64,000 bases of DNA. It comes from JAHEEM01 sp036396795 (GTDB taxonomy: Bacteria; Pseudomonadota; Gammaproteobacteria; Steroidobacterales; Rariloculaceae). Below, piece by piece: positions 53,660 through 62,492 of the stretch. The translations under genes were made by a program, and so were the position numbers. The notes under the pieces are model-generated. The model was not told where the DNA came from. It worked only from the letters and a program-made list of their open reading frames with translations, and did no database searches. Each line of letters opens with the position of its first letter. Positions within the stretch are counted from its first letter, which is position 1. The stretch covers positions 37,054 to 101,053 of the forward strand of contig DASWKF010000094.1 in NCBI GenBank assembly GCA_036396795.1. Reading direction: 5' to 3'.

Positions 53660-54381
53660 CACATCGCCTCCATGAGCCCTTCCAGGCTCGGGCTTTCCGC
53701 CTGCGCCTTGACCTCGAGATCCGCGGCGTGGGCGGCGGCGGTCGTCGACGGCCCGATCGTGAAAATATCCGCGTCGGCGTCGAGCTCGACCTGATTGACG
53801 AAGCCGGTCACCGCGCTCGGGCTCGCGAGCAGCACCGCGTCGACGCCGAGCGTCGAGAGCTTGGTCTTGCGGTCCGAGGGCTCGGCCGGCACGGTATGGT
53901 AGACGTCGAGGCGCACGCAGCGCACGCCCGCGTGCCCGAGCCGGTCCTCGATCGTCGCCGGCGCGTTCTCGGCCAGCACCAGGATCACGCTGCGCCCGGC
54001 GACGTCGGCGCGCATCGCCAGCGCCTCGGCCAAGGAGGCCGCCGTGCCCGCCTCGCTGACGAGATCGACGCGCCCCAGCAGCGCCCTGGCCGCGGCGGCG
54101 GTCGCGGGCCCGACGGCGGCGACCTTGACGCGCGCGGGCAGGAGCTGCGGGTGCAGCCGCGTGAACGACTCGATGCCGCGGCGCGAGGTGAACACCAGCC
54201 AGTCGGCGCGCGGCAGCTCGACGACGATGCGGCCGGTGAGCGCGGCGCTGCGGCGGTCCTCGACGCGCAGGCAGGGCAGGATCACCGGGATCGCGCCGGC
54301 ATCGCGCAGGATCGCGGCCCAGGTCTCGCTGTCCTCGAGGTTGCGCGTGACCAGCACGCGTCTGCCTTTGACCTTGCTCAT
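53659..54381 (-). CDS. hemD: Uroporphyrinogen III synthase HemD
   Basis: Closes and inverts ring D of hydroxymethylbilane to give uroporphyrinogen III. HemD sequences are poorly conserved; the 240-residue product shows the two-lobed pattern VLVTRNLEDSETWAAILRDAG, DWLVFTSRRGIESF, AVGPATAAAA and LLASPSAVTGF, then FTIGPSTTAAA. It starts at the ATG overlapping the hemC stop. Position between hemC and hemB supports the call. Confidence 0.92.
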   Translation of the reverse strand: MSKVKGRRVLVTRNLEDSETWAAILRDAGAIPVILPCLRVEDRRSAALTGRIVVELPRADWLVFTSRRGIESFTRLHPQLLPARVKVAAVGPATAAAARALLGRVDLVSEAGTAASLAEALAMRADVAGRSVILVLAENAPATIEDRLGHAGVRCVRLDVYHTVPAEPSDRKTKLSTLGVDAVLLASPSAVTGFVNQVELDADADIFTIGPSTTAAAHAADLEVKAQAESPSLEGLMEAM

Positions 54382-55283
54382 GGCTCGAGCTCCTTCCAGA
54401 CGCGCTCGGCGAGCGCCTGCGCATCGGGCCCGTCGGCGCTGGCGCGCTCGAGCTTGCCTTGACGCTCGAGCATTGCGACGAATTCGAAGCCGCCGTTCGA
54501 AGCTAGGCAATACGCGCCGAGCGCGAGCTCGCAGCCGCCTTCGACGCGCGCGAGCAAGGCCCGCTCGGCATCGACGCAGGCGCGGCTCGCCGCATCGTCG
54601 AGCGGGGCGAGCGCCTCGCGTATCGCGGCATCTTGGGTCCGGCATTGCACCGCGAGCGCGCCTTGCGCCGGTGCCGGCGGAAAGTCGCGGATTGCGAGCG
54701 CCGCGACGACGCGATCGCCCAGCGCGATCGCGGGCTGCCCGAGCGTCGCCGCTTGCAGGCGCTCGATGCCCGCGGCGGCGAGCACCACGGCATCGACGCG
54801 CTCGCCGACCCGCTGGATGCGCGTCGGCACGTTGCCGCGCAGCGGCTGGACCTTGAGATCCGGGCGCAGATGCCTGATCCACGCCTGACGCCGCGCCGAT
54901 GCCGTGCCGACCGTGACCCCCTGGCGCAGCGGCAGCACCGCGGCGCTCGCATCCGCCGCGGCTCTGGTGGCGACGACGACGTCGGCGGCGGCGTGACGCC
55001 GCGGCACTGCGGCGACGACGAGCCCGCGCGGCGAGCTCGTCGGCAGGTCCTTGTACGAATGCACCGCGACATCGACGGCGCCCGCGATGAGCGCCTGCTC
55101 GATCTCGCGGACGAACACGCCCTGCGGACCGATGCTGCCGAAAAACGGCGCGTCGGAGCGATCGCCTGCGGTGCGGATGATCACCAGCTCGGTGCCGATG
55201 CCCTGTGCGGCAAGCGCGGCGGCGATGCCGGCGGCCTGGGTGCGCGCGAGCTGCGAGCCGCGCGTGCCGATCTTGAGCATCAT
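54378..55283 (-). CDS. hemC: Hydroxymethylbilane synthase (porphobilinogen deaminase) HemC
   Basis: Polymerises four porphobilinogens on a dipyrromethane cofactor. The 301-residue product has the cofactor-binding Cys251 (EGGCELALGAY), VHSYKDLPT and the Arg-rich substrate site (TASARRQA, LRGNVPTRI). Two ATGs in tandem (55283, 55280) overlap the hemA stop; either works. It is in the second position of the hemACDBL block. Confidence 0.95.
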   Translation of the reverse strand: MMLKIGTRGSQLARTQAAGIAAALAAQGIGTELVIIRTAGDRSDAPFFGSIGPQGVFVREIEQALIAGAVDVAVHSYKDLPTSSPRGLVVAAVPRRHAAADVVVATRAAADASAAVLPLRQGVTVGTASARRQAWIRHLRPDLKVQPLRGNVPTRIQRVGERVDAVVLAAAGIERLQAATLGQPAIALGDRVVAALAIRDFPPAPAQGALAVQCRTQDAAIREALAPLDDAASRACVDAERALLARVEGGCELALGAYCLASNGGFEFVAMLERQGKLERASADGPDAQALAERVWKELEP

Positions 55284-56611
55284 GCCTTGGCTCCGCCGTC
55301 GCCCGCGGCGCGCTGCTTCAGGGCGGCGCGCAGCTCGTCGGCGAACTCGGGCTCGAGGCCCGCGAGAAACGCGTCGATCGAGCCGGCCGGGCCCTGCTTG
55401 AGCAGGCCGCGCAGGCCGGCGCAGGGGATGTGCGCGAAACGCCGCGCGAGCACCTCGGCCCAGGTCGAGATCGCCTCGCGCTCGGCGGAGCCTAAGCCCT
55501 TGAGCTCCTTGCCGAGCAGCCGCTCGACGCCTTGGCGCGCGGTGTGCCGGTAGCGGTTCTGCAGCGTGCCGAACAACGGTCCGAAGATGCGCTCGGCGAA
55601 ACGCTCGTAGAGCCGCTCGAGCGCGGCATCGACGAGCTCGCGCGCCTGGGCCGCCTCGACCAGCCGCGCGGCGCGGTTCTCCTCGGTGGCGGCGACGATC
55701 TCGTCCATGCCGATGCGCTCGAGCCCGAGCCTTTTCGCTGCGGCCGCGTCGATGTCGGGCGGCACCGCCATGTCGATCAAAAGCGGCGCCTCGCCCGAGG
55801 GCGTGCGCGCCGCGAGCCGCTCGAGCACCGAGGCATCCAGCAGCGCGCTGCCCGCGCCGGTTGCCGTCAGCACGCCCTCGACGGCGGGCGGCTCGGCGTG
55901 GAACTCGGCGAGCGAGCAATGCGCGGCGCCGTGCTCGCGTGCAAGCATGGCGGCCTTGTCGGCGGAGCGGTTGACGACGATGAGCTCGATGCCGGATTTG
56001 GCGAGCGCCAGCGCCGCGCGCTCGGTCATCGCGCTGATGCCGATCAGCGCGACTGCGCCGCCGGTGCGCGCGATGCGCTCGCGCAGCTTATCGACGGCGA
56101 TCTCGGCCAGCGACACGCGGCCGGCGCCGACGCGGGTCTCGCCGCGCACCTGTCTGGCGATCTTGAGCGCTTCCTCGAACAACAGCTCGAGCTTGGGGCC
56201 GATCGAGCCCGTCGCCTGCGCTTGTTCGCGGCAGTCGCGCACCTGGCCGGTGATCTCGACCTCGCCGACGGCCGCCGAGTCGAGCCCCGCGGCGACCAGA
56301 AACAGGTGCTCGCAGGCGCCTTCGCCCTGCCAGGCGCGCAAGCGGCGCTCGGCCTGGCCGGGGACGGGCGCATTCCCGGTCAGAAGCTCGAAGGCGGCGG
56401 CGCGGATGTCGCGCGGCGTGGTCGCGCCGCGCGAGAAAATCAGCTCGACGCGGTTGCAGGTCGCCAGATACGCAAGCTCGGCCAAGCTGAGCCGCGCGGC
56501 GAAATCGCGCAGGCGCGCGGCCTGATCCTCCGCGGGCAACAGGAAGCCTTGCAGGCTTTCGCTGCCGTTCTGGCGCCAGGAAACGCCGACGATGCCGAGG
56601 TCTTCGAGCAC
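55280..56611 (-). CDS. hemA: Glutamyl-tRNA reductase HemA
   Basis: First committed enzyme of the C5 heme pathway; reduces Glu-tRNA to glutamate-1-semialdehyde. The 443-residue product has the catalytic Cys52 (ATCNRVEL), the conserved GEVEITGQVRD and an NADPH-binding domain, then a C-terminal dimerisation helix. The GTG start at 56611 is first in the cluster, so the main heme promoter should lie between here and 56671. The usual partner prfA or lolB is not adjacent. Confidence 0.95.
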   Translation of the reverse strand: MLEDLGIVGVSWRQNGSESLQGFLLPAEDQAARLRDFAARLSLAELAYLATCNRVELIFSRGATTPRDIRAAAFELLTGNAPVPGQAERRLRAWQGEGACEHLFLVAAGLDSAAVGEVEITGQVRDCREQAQATGSIGPKLELLFEEALKIARQVRGETRVGAGRVSLAEIAVDKLRERIARTGGAVALIGISAMTERAALALAKSGIELIVVNRSADKAAMLAREHGAAHCSLAEFHAEPPAVEGVLTATGAGSALLDASVLERLAARTPSGEAPLLIDMAVPPDIDAAAAKRLGLERIGMDEIVAATEENRAARLVEAAQARELVDAALERLYERFAERIFGPLFGTLQNRYRHTARQGVERLLGKELKGLGSAEREAISTWAEVLARRFAHIPCAGLRGLLKQGPAGSIDAFLAGLEPEFADELRAALKQRAAGDGGAKA

Positions 56612-56671
56612 GCCGACTAGCCTAGGCTCCGCCCGTCCCGGTGTGTCACACGAGTGTCACCGCGGGCCCGC

Positions 56672-57718
56672 TCAGCGCGAAAACGCGACCTCGGTCGCAG
56701 CCAGGATCGCGGTCCACTGCTCGCGGATGCTCGAGGACAGCGCCAGCTGCGCGGCGGCGCGCGCGAGGTTGTGCTCGCTCGCCGAGCCGTAGCGCGCCTC
56801 GTTCCAGGCGAAGTAGCGCTCGTTGAGCGCATCGGCGCAGAAGCGCGCCGCGAGCTCGACCGCGATCGTGAGCAGGCCCGCCGGGATCGCGCGCCATTCG
56901 GGCTCGGCGATGAACGCGCGCGCGGGCGCGGCATAGCCTGCGAGCGCGGCGCGATAGACGTCGAGGTCCAGGCGCGCCTGCGGCGCATCCTCGCCCTCGA
57001 GGTTGCACCAGGAGCGCAGCGCATCGCCGAGCTCGAGCTGAACCGGCATACGCGCGAGCGTGTCGAGATCGACCAGGCACACGGCCTTGCCGCTTTGCGC
57101 ATCGAAAATCACGTTGGAGATCTTCGGATCGCCGTGGACGATGCGGTCTTTGGTCTGCGGCAGCGCCGGCACGGCCGCCGCGAGCTTCAGTATCTCGCCG
57201 GCGACGGCGCGCACGGCCTCGTAGTCGGCGTGCGCCTCATGCTCGACGAGCGTCCGCTCGAGATACTCAAGATGCTTGGCCGTGTCGTGCACGCCGAGGC
57301 GCGCGTTGGCGAAGGCGTGCTCGAGATCGGCGAGCGCGGCGTGGAAGCGGCCGAGCAGCCTGCCGGCCTCGCGCGCCTGCGCGGCGCCTTGCAGCCGCTC
57401 GTAGGTCACGCCCGGGACATAGCTCAAGGTCCGCCAGACGGCGCCTTCGATCCGCTGCCAGCGCTCGCCTTGCGGCAGCGGCAGCAGCCGCGGCGTTACG
57501 AGCCCCTTGGCCTCGAGATGCCGGGTGACCACGTCGATGTCGTCGTTGATGCCGGGCGGGAAGATCGCGTTCACGCGCTGCAGCACGCGCCGCTCGCCGC
57601 CCGGCAAAGTCGCGAGCCAGCTCGAGTTGATCCAACCGGAGTCGAAGCGCTCGAGCGTCGCCCCGGCTAGGCCCAAGGCGGCGAGGGTGGCCGGCGGCGG
57701 CGGAGATCGATCGCCCAT
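56672..57718 (-). CDS. APH-family kinase (aminoglycoside phosphotransferase fold)
   Basis: The product has 348 residues from ATG 57718; an upstream ATG at 57751 would add 11. The kinase fold is shown by the catalytic loop IVHGDPKISNVIFD (His-Gly-Asp, then Asn) and the metal-binding Asp in CLVDLDTLARMP. Homologous proteins include N-acetylhexosamine and homoserine or choline kinases, so sugar or small-molecule phosphorylation is likely; antibiotic resistance is not implied. It lies upstream of hemA on the same strand with a 60-base gap. Confidence 0.82.
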   Translation of the reverse strand: MGDRSPPPPATLAALGLAGATLERFDSGWINSSWLATLPGGERRVLQRVNAIFPPGINDDIDVVTRHLEAKGLVTPRLLPLPQGERWQRIEGAVWRTLSYVPGVTYERLQGAAQAREAGRLLGRFHAALADLEHAFANARLGVHDTAKHLEYLERTLVEHEAHADYEAVRAVAGEILKLAAAVPALPQTKDRIVHGDPKISNVIFDAQSGKAVCLVDLDTLARMPVQLELGDALRSWCNLEGEDAPQARLDLDVYRAALAGYAAPARAFIAEPEWRAIPAGLLTIAVELAARFCADALNERYFAWNEARYGSASEHNLARAAAQLALSSSIREQWTAILAATEVAFSR

Positions 57719-57754
57719 GGGGTCGGCATCATACCTTCCCCGCGAGCTCAAGCC

Positions 57755-58471
57755 TCAACCGAACTCGGACAGGATCCTGCGCGTGCCGGTGGCGCAATCG
57801 TCCTGGGAGATCGCGTCGTCCGCGCGCAGGCGGTAGTGCTCGCGCATCTCCAGGCGCAGATAATCCGAGCGGTTCTGGATGTTCTGCGCCTGCGCCTTCT
57901 CGATCGCCTCGACGATCCGGGGCGCGATCGCGCGGCAGCGGGTGAACGCGTCCGCGGTGCCGAGCAGCGTCAGGACGCCGACGTTGCCCGAGGCCGTGTA
58001 GAAGCGGGTTTTCTCATGGCTGCGGTAGAGAAACACGAACAGCGCCACCGCGGCGCCGAGGAAGCCGGCCACGGCCGCGGGCACGAACAAGCGGTCCAGC
58101 GACGTGAGCGCGGCCAGCAGGGTGTTGAAGAGCCCGAAGGCCGCGAACGCGCCCGCCGCGTACATCGTGCGCCGCGCGATCCGGCGGCTCGATCTCGGCT
58201 TCGGATTCAGGAAACGCAGGCTCAGCATGTAGTCGGCGCCGAGCTTGTTGCGCTGCCATTTGCGCACGCGCACGAAACCCTCCTCGTAGAGCGTCAGCTG
58301 CATGCGCTTGCCGGCGATGCGGTTCAAAATCTCGAAGCGCTCGCTGACGATGCGCGGCTCGGTGAACGTGAGGCCGTCGTCGCCGCCGAGCGAGATGTGC
58401 TCGGTGGCTTGGGTTTTCTCGATCCGATGAAAATAATCCGCCGTCAGTGTCGCTGTATGGTCTAGCGGCAT
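57755..58471 (-). CDS. Uncharacterised membrane protein
   Basis: The product has 238 residues from ATG 58471 (255 if from 58522). The N-terminal 90 residues are soluble, with a DUF-like beta-rich stretch (ERFEILNRIAGKRMQLTLYEEGFVRVRKW). Two hydrophobic helices follow (about residues 105-125 and 132-152 of the short form), then a soluble tail with FYTASGNVGVLTLLGTADAFTRCR. I do not recognise a family. It lies 36 bases upstream of the APH-like kinase. Confidence 0.6.
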   Translation of the reverse strand: MPLDHTATLTADYFHRIEKTQATEHISLGGDDGLTFTEPRIVSERFEILNRIAGKRMQLTLYEEGFVRVRKWQRNKLGADYMLSLRFLNPKPRSSRRIARRTMYAAGAFAAFGLFNTLLAALTSLDRLFVPAAVAGFLGAAVALFVFLYRSHEKTRFYTASGNVGVLTLLGTADAFTRCRAIAPRIVEAIEKAQAQNIQNRSDYLRLEMREHYRLRADDAISQDDCATGTRRILSEFG

Positions 58472-58631
58472 GCAGACCTCGCCGTCGTCGTCGTAGTCAT
58501 TCGCCCCGTGTGTCGCTCGCAATCTACGACGTTCGCGCAGCCTTGGCTGTTAAGGGTTTCACAAACGGTCGCAGAACGGCGACAGCGAAACGAAAAAATC
58601 GCGGCGATATGTCAAGCGATCGTGCGTGATG

Positions 58632-60071
58632 TCAAAAACCGAGCGGCACGGGCGTGCCGTTGAGCGTGAGCTCGCCGCCGGCAAAACGCGCCTGCGCGGC
58701 ATAACCCGCATCGGTGCTGTCGAGCATGCCCTGCGCCACCAGGCCGGCGAGCACGACGCCGGCTTGCAGCTGCGCCATCGCTTCGAGATCGGTCTCTGGA
58801 ATCGGCTCGCCGTTGGCCGCGGCGGAGCGCTGCAGCTGATACATCATGCCCTGCGTCGCGACCCAGGTCGCGAGAGGCTCGGATAGCGCGAGCGTCGCGT
58901 CGATCGACACCAGGCTCGCGAACAGCAGCGGATTCATCACCGTGAACACCGGCCGCGGCGGCAGCCCGGGGCCGTCGACGGCGATGCGCAAGCTGGCATC
59001 CACGGGCTCGTCGTCGACGAGGAAGCGCAGCGCGCTCACGTCGATCACCGGCGAGCCTTGCAGCAGGCGGTAGACGATGTCCTCGAGCGCGAGCTGCACG
59101 GGCGCTGCGGCGTCGGCCTGAGTGCCCACGCCCTGGCTGAGCTCGACGTACTCCGTTAGCGCCTGGACCTCGAGCCCGCTCACGGCCATCGCGAGCACGA
59201 TGTCCGACACCGCGAGCGCCTCACCCGCGCTCAAGCCGTCGGCCGAATAGTCGGCGGCCAAGCTCAGGTGCTCGCCGGCCTCATCCAGCGTGACGTCGAA
59301 GCGCGCCGCGAGCCTGGTCGCCTCCGCGCCCTGCTGCTGGATCTCGTTGCGGGCCATGACCCGATCGGCCGAGCCTTGCGAAGTGCCGAGCCAGAAATGC
59401 GGGTTGAAGCGAGTGGTGTCGCTCGAGAACTCGAAGTTCTCCATCGCGAAGCTCGAGCCCGGCGTGCGCACGCTCAGCGAGCTCGGCTCGGCCGCCGAGG
59501 TCAGGTGCCGGCTCGGGCCGTCGTAGCTGCCGGCGACTCGCAAGCCGCTGTAGGTCAGGTCGAGGTCGTCGCGCGCCAGCTCGAGCGCCGGGATCGCGGC
59601 GACGTAGTCGGACACGCCGCCGAAGCTCGTGCGCGCGTTGAGCTCGAACAGCTGCTCGACGCCGAGCTCTTGTGTGAGCTCCGCGAGACCTTGCGCTTCG
59701 GGATCGATGACGATCGTCGTCGCCATGATGCCGACGCCGGGCTCCGCACCGAGCACCACCGGGCCGTGGCGCATCGTCACCCGCAGCGGAATCGTCTCGT
59801 GCAGGCGGTCGATAGCGGCCGGGCGTTCCTCGAGATCCGCGACCGCGCCTTCGATCGCGGCGAGCTGCGACGGGCTCAAGCCGACCGCGACTCGGGCGGT
59901 GGTCGTCGTCCAGCCGCGGTCGTAGTCGACGACCTCGACGTGGAAGCGCTCGGCGCTCTCGATGCGCGCGACGTCGGCGACGAACTGCCGCTGCGTCAAG
60001 GCGCCGGCGACCCAGGGCGCGCCGAGCAGCAGCACGATCAGGCTCCCGGCGGCGATGGCGGCTTTGTGCAT
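58632..60071 (-). CDS. DUF945 (YdgA-like) envelope protein
   Basis: The product has 479 residues from the ATG at 60071; the TTG at 60095 is less likely. A hydrophobic N-terminal helix (HKAAIAAGSLIVLLLGAPWVAGAL) anchors or exports it. The body has DUF945 features: GWTTTTARV after the start, repeated Ala/Leu-rich strands and a C-terminal FTLNGTPVPL-type ending. Related E. coli YdgA and YihF have no established activity. Confidence 0.78.
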   Translation of the reverse strand: MHKAAIAAGSLIVLLLGAPWVAGALTQRQFVADVARIESAERFHVEVVDYDRGWTTTTARVAVGLSPSQLAAIEGAVADLEERPAAIDRLHETIPLRVTMRHGPVVLGAEPGVGIMATTIVIDPEAQGLAELTQELGVEQLFELNARTSFGGVSDYVAAIPALELARDDLDLTYSGLRVAGSYDGPSRHLTSAAEPSSLSVRTPGSSFAMENFEFSSDTTRFNPHFWLGTSQGSADRVMARNEIQQQGAEATRLAARFDVTLDEAGEHLSLAADYSADGLSAGEALAVSDIVLAMAVSGLEVQALTEYVELSQGVGTQADAAAPVQLALEDIVYRLLQGSPVIDVSALRFLVDDEPVDASLRIAVDGPGLPPRPVFTVMNPLLFASLVSIDATLALSEPLATWVATQGMMYQLQRSAAANGEPIPETDLEAMAQLQAGVVLAGLVAQGMLDSTDAGYAAQARFAGGELTLNGTPVPLGF

Positions 60072-60104
60072 GACGGGTGGCTCCCTGAAGCTCAAAGCGC
60101 GAGC

Positions 60105-60572
60105 TTAGCGCACGATGATGACGACCGGCAGGCGGTAGAGCTCGCCCGTGCCCGTGCCGCGCGGCAACAGCGACTCGATCCACAAGCGCCCGATGCCCGG
60201 TCGCAGCGCGACCAGCGTTGGCTCCTCGCTCGCAAACGTCGACAGGTCGATGAGGCCCTCGGGCGCTTCGAGCCAGAGCTTGAGCGGCGCGCCGGCGAAC
60301 ACCTCGCCGTGCAGATCGCGCGCGAGGATACGCAAGCGCCGCAATGAGTAGCGCTCGCCCGGGTACAGGCGCAAGGCCACGGGCTCGACGGTGAAGTAAT
60401 CGACGCGCGCGCCGGCGAAGCCGAAGCCGAGTGACGGGCCGTCGTCTTCCCAGACGTGCAGCTCGAGCTCGCGCGCGGTCTGCTCCATGGTGTAGGCATA
60501 GCCGAAAGGCGCGGCGGGCTGCGCGTCCGCGCCGAAAGCCGCGAGCCCGGCGGCGATGATCAAATAGCGCAT
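60105..60572 (-). CDS. Small secreted protein of unknown function
   Basis: The product has 155 residues from ATG 60572, with an AAAGGG ribosome-binding site. The signal peptide MRYLIIAAGLAAFGADAQ probably cleaves near residue 18. The rest has strand-rich text (FTVEPVALRLYPGERYSLRRLRIL, GELYRLPVVIIV) suggesting an Ig-like or beta-sandwich periplasmic domain. No family recognised. It lies between the DUF945 gene and the AraC regulator. Confidence 0.65.
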   Translation of the reverse strand: MRYLIIAAGLAAFGADAQPAAPFGYAYTMEQTARELELHVWEDDGPSLGFGFAGARVDYFTVEPVALRLYPGERYSLRRLRILARDLHGEVFAGAPLKLWLEAPEGLIDLSTFASEEPTLVALRPGIGRLWIESLLPRGTGTGELYRLPVVIIVR

Positions 60573-60614
60573 GAAATCCCTTTCACCGATTCCCGCGCGT
60601 GACGATAGCACGCA

Positions 60615-61469
60615 TCAGACGTAGCGCGCGCTTCTGCGGTAGTGGCTCGGCGTCGTCCCGGTGAGCCGCTTGAAGGCCTTGCTGAAGGCGACCTTGGAGG
60701 TATAGCCGACGCGCGCGGCGGTGTCGCCGATGCTCAAGCCCGATTCGCGCAGCAAGGCCTGTGCGCGCTGCATGCGCACGTTGCTCAAGTACTCGAACAT
60801 CGTCTGGCCGACGAGCTCGTGGAAACGCTCGGCGAACGCCGAGCGCGACAAGCCGACGCGCTTGGCGAGGCCCTTGAGGGTCCAATTCTCTGCGGGCTCG
60901 GCGTGCATGAGCCCGAGCGCGGCCGCGATCGGCTTGTCGTAGAGCGCGCGGATGAAGCCGCCGGTCTCGGAGCGGCCGAAGTTGATGCGGATCAGCTCGA
61001 CCAGCAGCACCTCGGTCAAACGATCGACGACGACCTCGCTGCCGGGGGTCGCTGCGAGATACTCGTTGCTGAGCTGCTCGAGCGTGCTTTTGAGGAACGC
61101 ATGCCGCTCGAGCTCCTCGGCGCGCACCACGGTCAATGAGCGCAAGGCTTCGATGAGCGGGTGGCCCGCGGGCGCATCGAGGCGGCAATAACCGCACAAG
61201 AGCACCGTCTGCGGGCTGCCGCGGCGCCCGTCGGCGGCCGCATTCGAGAGCACGTGCACGCGGTCGGGCTCGATGAAGACGAAGTCGCCCGTCGCCAGAT
61301 GCTCTTCGACCTCGCCCGAGCGCAAGTAACACTCGCCCTTGCGGACCAAATGGAAATTGGCACGCTCCGAGGCGTCGAAGGTCTTCGACCAGGGCGCGCT
61401 CAGGCGGTCGCAGAAGTACACGCTGCCCGCGACGCGCATGCAACGCAAAATGTCGCTCAAGACTTCCAT
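60615..61469 (-). CDS. AraC-family transcriptional regulator with N-terminal cupin
   Basis: The product has 284 residues. The N-terminal cupin-type sensor (about 1-100, AraC_binding/Cupin_6-like; FHLVRKGECYLRSGEV, GDFVFIEPDRVHVLSN) is followed by two C-terminal helix-turn-helices (AENWTLKGLAKRVGLSRSAFAERF and SIGDTAARVGYTSKVAFSKAFKR). Metal-site-like His and Cys residues occur near 75-115. Its regulon is unknown; the adjacent small secreted gene or trxA side are candidates. Confidence 0.88.
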   Translation of the reverse strand: MEVLSDILRCMRVAGSVYFCDRLSAPWSKTFDASERANFHLVRKGECYLRSGEVEEHLATGDFVFIEPDRVHVLSNAAADGRRGSPQTVLLCGYCRLDAPAGHPLIEALRSLTVVRAEELERHAFLKSTLEQLSNEYLAATPGSEVVVDRLTEVLLVELIRINFGRSETGGFIRALYDKPIAAALGLMHAEPAENWTLKGLAKRVGLSRSAFAERFHELVGQTMFEYLSNVRMQRAQALLRESGLSIGDTAARVGYTSKVAFSKAFKRLTGTTPSHYRRSARYV

Positions 61470-61604
61470 GGTGTTCGCCGCGTTGCCTAAGCGCCGGCGA
61501 AAAGTCTAGACGATCGAGCTCGTTTTGGCGACGAACGGGCATGGAAATGCCGAAACCCCGCCCTCATTTACCGGTCCAACGGATCCCCTTTGGAGGAGCA
61601 CGGC

Positions 61605-61934
61605 ATGACTGCCAACCAACCCCTGACCCTGACCGACGCCAACTTCGAGGCCGAGGTGACGAAGTCGGAGTTGCCGGTATTGGTCGACTTCTGGGCCGCC
61701 TGGTGCGGGCCCTGCCGCATGGTCGCGCCCATCGTCGACGCGCTCGCCGAGCAGTATGCCGGCAAGGCCAAGATCATGAAGCTGAATGTCGATGACAACC
61801 CCGAGATCTCGCGGCGCTTCAATATCAGAAGCATCCCGACCCTGATCGTCTTCAAAGGCGGCGTGGCCAAAGAGACCGCGATCGGCCTGCGGCCCAAGCC
61901 GGCCCTGGAACAGCTGCTGAACCAGCACGTCTAA
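61605..61934 (+). CDS. trxA: Thioredoxin TrxA
   Basis: General cytoplasmic disulfide reductase of 109 residues with the active site WCGPC (Cys34, Cys37), cis-Pro in RSIPTLIVF and a conserved FWAAWCGPCRMVAP segment. The ATG at 61605 has TTGGAGGAG five or more bases before it; an in-frame TTG five codons earlier is not needed. Confidence 0.97.
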   Translation: MTANQPLTLTDANFEAEVTKSELPVLVDFWAAWCGPCRMVAPIVDALAEQYAGKAKIMKLNVDDNPEISRRFNIRSIPTLIVFKGGVAKETAIGLRPKPALEQLLNQHV

Positions 61935-61973
61935 GGGGCCAACGCGTCGAGGGTGTATATTAAAGGTGTGGCC

Positions 61974-62492
61974 ATGAGAGCATTCATCGCAGGCTTGCTG
62001 GCGTCGTTATTGGCGCTGCCGGCATTCGCCCAGGACGGCGAGGAAACGGCGGCGGCGGCCGACGACTTCAACCGCGAGCCGGTGGATTGCGTCACCGCCT
62101 CGCGCATCGAGCGCACCCAGGTCATCGACGAGCGCACGATTCTTTTTTATATGCGCGGCGGCGAGATCTATCGCAACCAGCTGAGCGTCAACTGCCGGCC
62201 GCTGCTGCGCGAGAAGAGCTTTTCCTACGACCTCAGGACCAACCGGCTCTGCGACATCGACGTCATCACCGTCATCGAGCACTTCGGCTCGACCCTGCGC
62301 GAGAGCGTGTCCTGCGGGCTCGGCAAGTTCTATCCGGTCACCGAGGAAGAGGCGATCTTTCTGAGCTCCGACCCCGACGCGCGGCTCGGCGCCGGCCAGG
62401 CGGTGACGACGCCCGAGGAAGAAGACGAGGACGAGGACAGCGAGGCGGCCGAGCGCAGCGAGACGCCGGTGGATCCGCCGGCCGACCGGTAG
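61974..62492 (+). CDS. Secreted acidic protein of unknown function
   Basis: The product has 172 residues. The signal peptide MRAFIAGLLASLLALPAFA is followed by a globular part with five or six cysteines (VDCVTASR, VNCRPLL, LCDIDVI, VSCGLGKF) that could form disulfides in the periplasm, and a Glu/Asp-rich disordered tail. I recognise no family. It is 39 bases after trxA and may be co-transcribed. Its last 163 bases overlap the end of the convergent Yip1-like gene. Confidence 0.7.
   Translation: MRAFIAGLLASLLALPAFAQDGEETAAAADDFNREPVDCVTASRIERTQVIDERTILFYMRGGEIYRNQLSVNCRPLLREKSFSYDLRTNRLCDIDVITVIEHFGSTLRESVSCGLGKFYPVTEEEAIFLSSDPDARLGAGQAVTTPEEEDEDEDSEAAERSETPVDPPADR

Noticed and set aside
56672..57718. 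Aminoglycoside resistance gene.
   Set aside because: Only the kinase fold is shared; chromosomal context and divergence point to a housekeeping small-molecule kinase.
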